Position numbers and translations under genes: made by a program
Notes under the pieces: generated by a model
The model's database searches: none
What the model was told of the DNA's origin: nothing
What the model saw: the letters and a program-made list of their open reading frames with translations, nothing else
Part shown: positions 5,135 to 6,832 of the stretch, in pieces
How the letters are laid out: each line of letters begins with the position of its first letter
How positions within the stretch are numbered: position 1 is the first letter of the stretch
Source: a bacterium
Lineage (GTDB): Bacteria > Patescibacteriota > Microgenomatia > UBA8517
Assembly (NCBI GenBank): GCA_021824385.1
Contig: JAKAKU010000012.1
Location: 1 to 6,832, forward strand
Length of the DNA stretch: 6,832 nt
Direction: 5' to 3'

Positions 5135-6376
5135 ATGATAGATATAGCAGTTTTCAAAGCTGGAGAGCACATTGATTCAGCGGGGAACAAGAGGACTTGG
5201 GACAAAGAAGATCTTGATACTATAGCCGAGAAATACAATAATCAAGATAAGCACGAAGCTCCAGTTGTAATCGGACACCCGAAAGATGATGCACCTGCAT
5301 ACGGTTGGGTTGATTCTTTGAGACGTGATGGGGACACGCTATATGCAAAAATTAAACCAACCGTTGAGGATTTCGTGGATTGGGTCAAAAAAGGATTATA
5401 TAACAAGGTTTCAATTTCTTTGTATCCGGACAGGTTGCTCAGACACATCGGATTTCTGGGGGCTGTGCCACCAGCCATAAAGGGATTGCCCGCTCCTGAA
5501 TTCAGCGAACAGGAATTCATATCAATTGAATATACGGAATGGAACAAAGAAGCACGAGAAAGGCTTGAGAAGGGCGAAATAAAAGGCGACTTTGCTGGAC
5601 CTGATAATTCATTTCCAATAGCAGCTGAGGAGGATGTCAAGCATGCTTGGAATTTGGCAGGGCACACACAGCAACCAGACTTTGTTAGGCACAAGATTAT
5701 CTTAATTGCAAAGCAAAACGGTTGGCTTGCAGGTTTGCCAGATACTGCAAGGGAATGGGCAAAACAACATCATATCGAGATGGAGGAGAAAATGGGCGAA
5801 AGCAGCAAAAACTTTGAAGAGTTCGCAAAGCTAAAAATTGAGCTCGAAGCAGAAAAGGCAGCAAAAGAAAAAGCTAATGCAGAGTTTGCAGAGTATCAAA
5901 AGAAACACGAAGAGGAAATTGCTGAAATGAAAAGGCAGCTTGAGGTTGAGAAATCTGAGAAAAGACATATGGAGAGCACGAAGTTTTGTGAGACCTTGGT
6001 TGCTGATGGCAAGATTGCACCTACAAAGATCGCAGAAATAATTGATTTTATGGAAATTCTTAACTGTGCTGGAGAGTTTGAATTCTCAGAAGGTGATAAG
6101 AAAGTCAAGAAAATGCCAGTTGAGAAATTTAGAGATTTCCTAAAAGACTTGCCAAAAGCGTTTAGGTTCGGAGAATTTGCGAGCAAGGACAAAACTAGGG
6201 ATTTAGGAGAAAAGAAAGTTGACAAGGACTTCAAGGATGTCAAGCTTGACGAAGACAGAATGAAAATTCACAAGAAGGCCAAGGAATACGCAGAGAAGCA
6301 CAAAATTTCTTACGCTGATGCGCTGAAAAAAGTTATCAATCAAGATGATGATGATAATACAGAGAACGGAGACTAA
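5135..6376 (+). CDS. Mu gpI-like prohead protease fused to scaffold
   Basis: A 413-residue polyprotein. Residues 1-130 resemble the Mu I protein prohead protease, which removes scaffold during head maturation. Candidate catalytic residues are His48 in VVIGHP and Ser94 in NKVSISLYP; the PAYGWV (54-59) and FLGAVPPAIKGLP (107-119) segments are typical. Exact catalytic roles are inferred. Residues about 137-205 form an extra small domain (FAGPDNSFPI, AWNLAGH, IAKQNGW..GLP) that I recall as a DUF6582-like phage module. Residues 220-285 are a strong Lys/Glu/Ala coiled coil, and 286-413 are a scaffold tail with a DR...H.....YA......SY..A motif (374-396) and an acidic end. The SD AAGGAGGG at 5121-5128 fixes the start. 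The next gene begins two bases after the stop. An internal in-frame start probably yields scaffold alone (see 5792-6376). The assignment is strong from architecture and order. Confidence 0.88.
   Translation: MIDIAVFKAGEHIDSAGNKRTWDKEDLDTIAEKYNNQDKHEAPVVIGHPKDDAPAYGWVDSLRRDGDTLYAKIKPTVEDFVDWVKKGLYNKVSISLYPDRLLRHIGFLGAVPPAIKGLPAPEFSEQEFISIEYTEWNKEARERLEKGEIKGDFAGPDNSFPIAAEEDVKHAWNLAGHTQQPDFVRHKIILIAKQNGWLAGLPDTAREWAKQHHIEMEEKMGESSKNFEEFAKLKIELEAEKAAKEKANAEFAEYQKKHEEEIAEMKRQLEVEKSEKRHMESTKFCETLVADGKIAPTKIAEIIDFMEILNCAGEFEFSEGDKKVKKMPVEKFRDFLKDLPKAFRFGEFASKDKTRDLGEKKVDKDFKDVKLDEDRMKIHKKAKEYAEKHKISYADALKKVINQDDDDNTENGD
5782..5794 (+). promoter_or_regulatory. Internal ribosome binding site for free scaffold
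   Basis: Inside the protease/scaffold gene, GGAGG (5782-5786) lies five bases before an in-frame ATG (5792-5794, Met220). The codons used (ATG GAG GAG AAA ATG) create an SD at exactly the boundary between the N-terminal protease-side domains and the coiled coil. Confidence 0.6.
5792..6376 (+). CDS. Nested scaffold protein (Mu gpZ-like), internal start
   Basis: A 194-residue in-frame C-terminal product of the protease/scaffold gene, beginning MGESSKNFEEF. It would contain only the coiled coil (about residues 5-65 of this product) and the capsid-binding tail. In Mu the scaffold gpZ is made from an internal start within gene I, and lambda C/Nu3 and herpesvirus protease/scaffold genes use the same design. 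This lets many scaffold copies be made per protease. The evidence here is the well-spaced GGAGG SD and the placement of the ATG at the domain boundary. The tail probably binds the capsid protein, which is encoded two genes downstream. No peptide-level evidence is available from sequence alone; the neighbouring Met216 has no comparable SD. Confidence 0.62.
   Translation: MGESSKNFEEFAKLKIELEAEKAAKEKANAEFAEYQKKHEEEIAEMKRQLEVEKSEKRHMESTKFCETLVADGKIAPTKIAEIIDFMEILNCAGEFEFSEGDKKVKKMPVEKFRDFLKDLPKAFRFGEFASKDKTRDLGEKKVDKDFKDVKLDEDRMKIHKKAKEYAEKHKISYADALKKVINQDDDDNTENGD
6254..6337 (+). repeat. Scaffold-tail motif, copy 1 (copy 2 at 6454-6537)
   Basis: The 28 codons for residues 374-401 of the protease/scaffold protein align without gaps to residues 26-53 of the following 68-residue protein (6454-6537). 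Eight of 28 residues are identical and several more are conservative (L/M, L/I, V/I, T/S, I/V). Similarity is at protein level only. Confidence 0.5.
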
Positions 6377-6378
6377 CA

Positions 6379-6585
6379 GTGGGAAGATTGGCCGAGCTGA
6401 GAGTGGAAGATACAGCTATGGTTGCGAAACCACCCTTTAGCAGAGTCAACAAAGACCGCTTGGGGTTGCACAAACAGATTACAAAGTACGCTATGGACAA
6501 TAATGTTACATATGAAAAGGCAGCGCATTATATTTATAACAAAGCACCAGATTACATATATACCAATAATGAGGAGGCTAAATAA
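6379..6585 (+). CDS. Small unrecognised protein between scaffold and capsid genes
   Basis: A 68-residue protein starting at GTG, with GGAG (6368-6371) seven bases upstream. It lies two bases after the scaffold stop and its TAA overlaps the capsid ATG (TAATG), so it is firmly part of the operon. Many Mu-like phages have a small head-decoration gene here, but this sequence shows no decoration-protein features I know. Residues 1-11 (MGRLAELRVED) resemble the first 11 residues of the capsid protein (MGRLQDLRIVD). Residues 26-53 align without gaps to the scaffold tail (residues 374-401 of the protease/scaffold protein), sharing D-R, H-K, Y-A, Y and A. It therefore looks like a composite of capsid and scaffold ends. 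A role as an assembly adaptor is plausible but inferred. The tail is Tyr/Asn-rich and no membrane segment or signal is seen. Confidence 0.75.
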   Translation: MGRLAELRVEDTAMVAKPPFSRVNKDRLGLHKQITKYAMDNNVTYEKAAHYIYNKAPDYIYTNNEEAK

Positions 6586-6832
6586 TGGGAAGGCTACAAG
6601 ATTTAAGAATTGTTGACCCAGTCCTAACTACAATAGCAAGAGGTTACACGAATGCTGATTTTGTTGCTGAGAATTTGTTTCCATACGTTCCAATCACAAA
6701 GGAAGGTGGGAAAATTCCTGCATTCGGAAAAGAAGAATTTCTTCTCTATAACACTGAGAGGGCAGTGAGAGGAGACAGCAACAGAATAGCAGCTGAGACA
6801 AGAAATTCTATTACAATATCGCTCACTGAGCA
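6585..6832 (+). CDS. Major capsid protein, N-terminal part (cut by window end)
   Basis: Eighty-two codons plus two bases of a gene that continues past the window. The SD GAGGAGG (6571-6577) lies seven bases before the ATG, the strongest SD in the operon after that of the protease gene, as expected for an abundant protein. Residues read MGRLQDLRIVDPVLTTIARG, then NADFVAENLFPYVPI, KEGGKIPAFGKEEF and NTERAVRGDSNRI. This matches the usual start of phage capsid proteins of the type DPVLT.IARGY, FV...LFP.VPV.KE.GKIP.FGKE.F, TERA.R..SNRI, as I recall it. It forms the head shell, presumably with the HK97 fold. The fold-defining region is outside the window. Its position after protease and scaffold is canonical. 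Confidence 0.88.
   Translation, partial: MGRLQDLRIVDPVLTTIARGYTNADFVAENLFPYVPITKEGGKIPAFGKEEFLLYNTERAVRGDSNRIAAETRNSITISLTE

Noticed and set aside
6422..6616. Plus-strand ORF in another frame across the 68-residue gene and capsid start
   Set aside because: The 68-residue gene has an SD, operon-type overlaps at both ends and meaningful similarities; this frame has none.

Overview
The window is part of a Mu-like (transposable-phage type) prophage or phage genome. It is AT-rich, has strong purine-rich Shine-Dalgarno (SD) sites (AAGGAG, GAGGAGG, GGAGG) and tightly packed genes. This suits a low-GC Gram-positive (clostridial/Firmicutes-like) host, but the host is an inference from composition and SD style only.

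Layout, left to right. (1) 15-914, plus strand: a complete AAA+ ATPase with good Walker A, Walker B, sensor 1 and arginine-finger motifs. (2) 915-1287: no intact gene. It holds the decayed C-terminal third of a phage DNA-methylase-like protein (918-1171, with a frame change near 1073), then a 13-codon ORF with a good SD (1239-1280). (3) 1288-5062, minus strand: a translationally coupled head-entry operon, read right to left as a small terminase-subunit candidate, the large terminase (Mu gp28 type), the DUF935 portal (Mu gp29 type) and a MuF-like minor head protein (Mu gp30 type). (4) 5003-5134: a short divergent control region with two adjacent GAAC-N-GTTC palindromes and a further 14-bp palindrome. 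(5) 5135-6832, plus strand: the capsid-building operon, with a Mu gpI-like protease fused to scaffold, a probable in-frame internal start giving free scaffold (as Mu gpZ), an unrecognised 68-residue protein, and the first 82 codons of the major capsid protein, cut by the window end.

How the genes work together: protease, scaffold and capsid protein build the prohead. Terminase packages DNA through the portal, and the MuF-like protein completes the portal/minor head complex. The two halves are transcribed away from each other. Flipping 1288-5062 would give the usual one-direction Mu order (terminase, portal, F, I/Z, small protein, capsid). The left edge of the flipped block lies beside gene debris, which suggests a past rearrangement.

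Most unusual points: the inverted head-entry block, the 68-residue protein whose N-terminus resembles that of the capsid protein and whose C-terminal half resembles the scaffold tail, the nested scaffold start, an extra small domain inside the protease-scaffold polyprotein, and the palindrome pair at the start of the minus-strand operon. I found no tRNA, rRNA, CRISPR array or insertion sequence.
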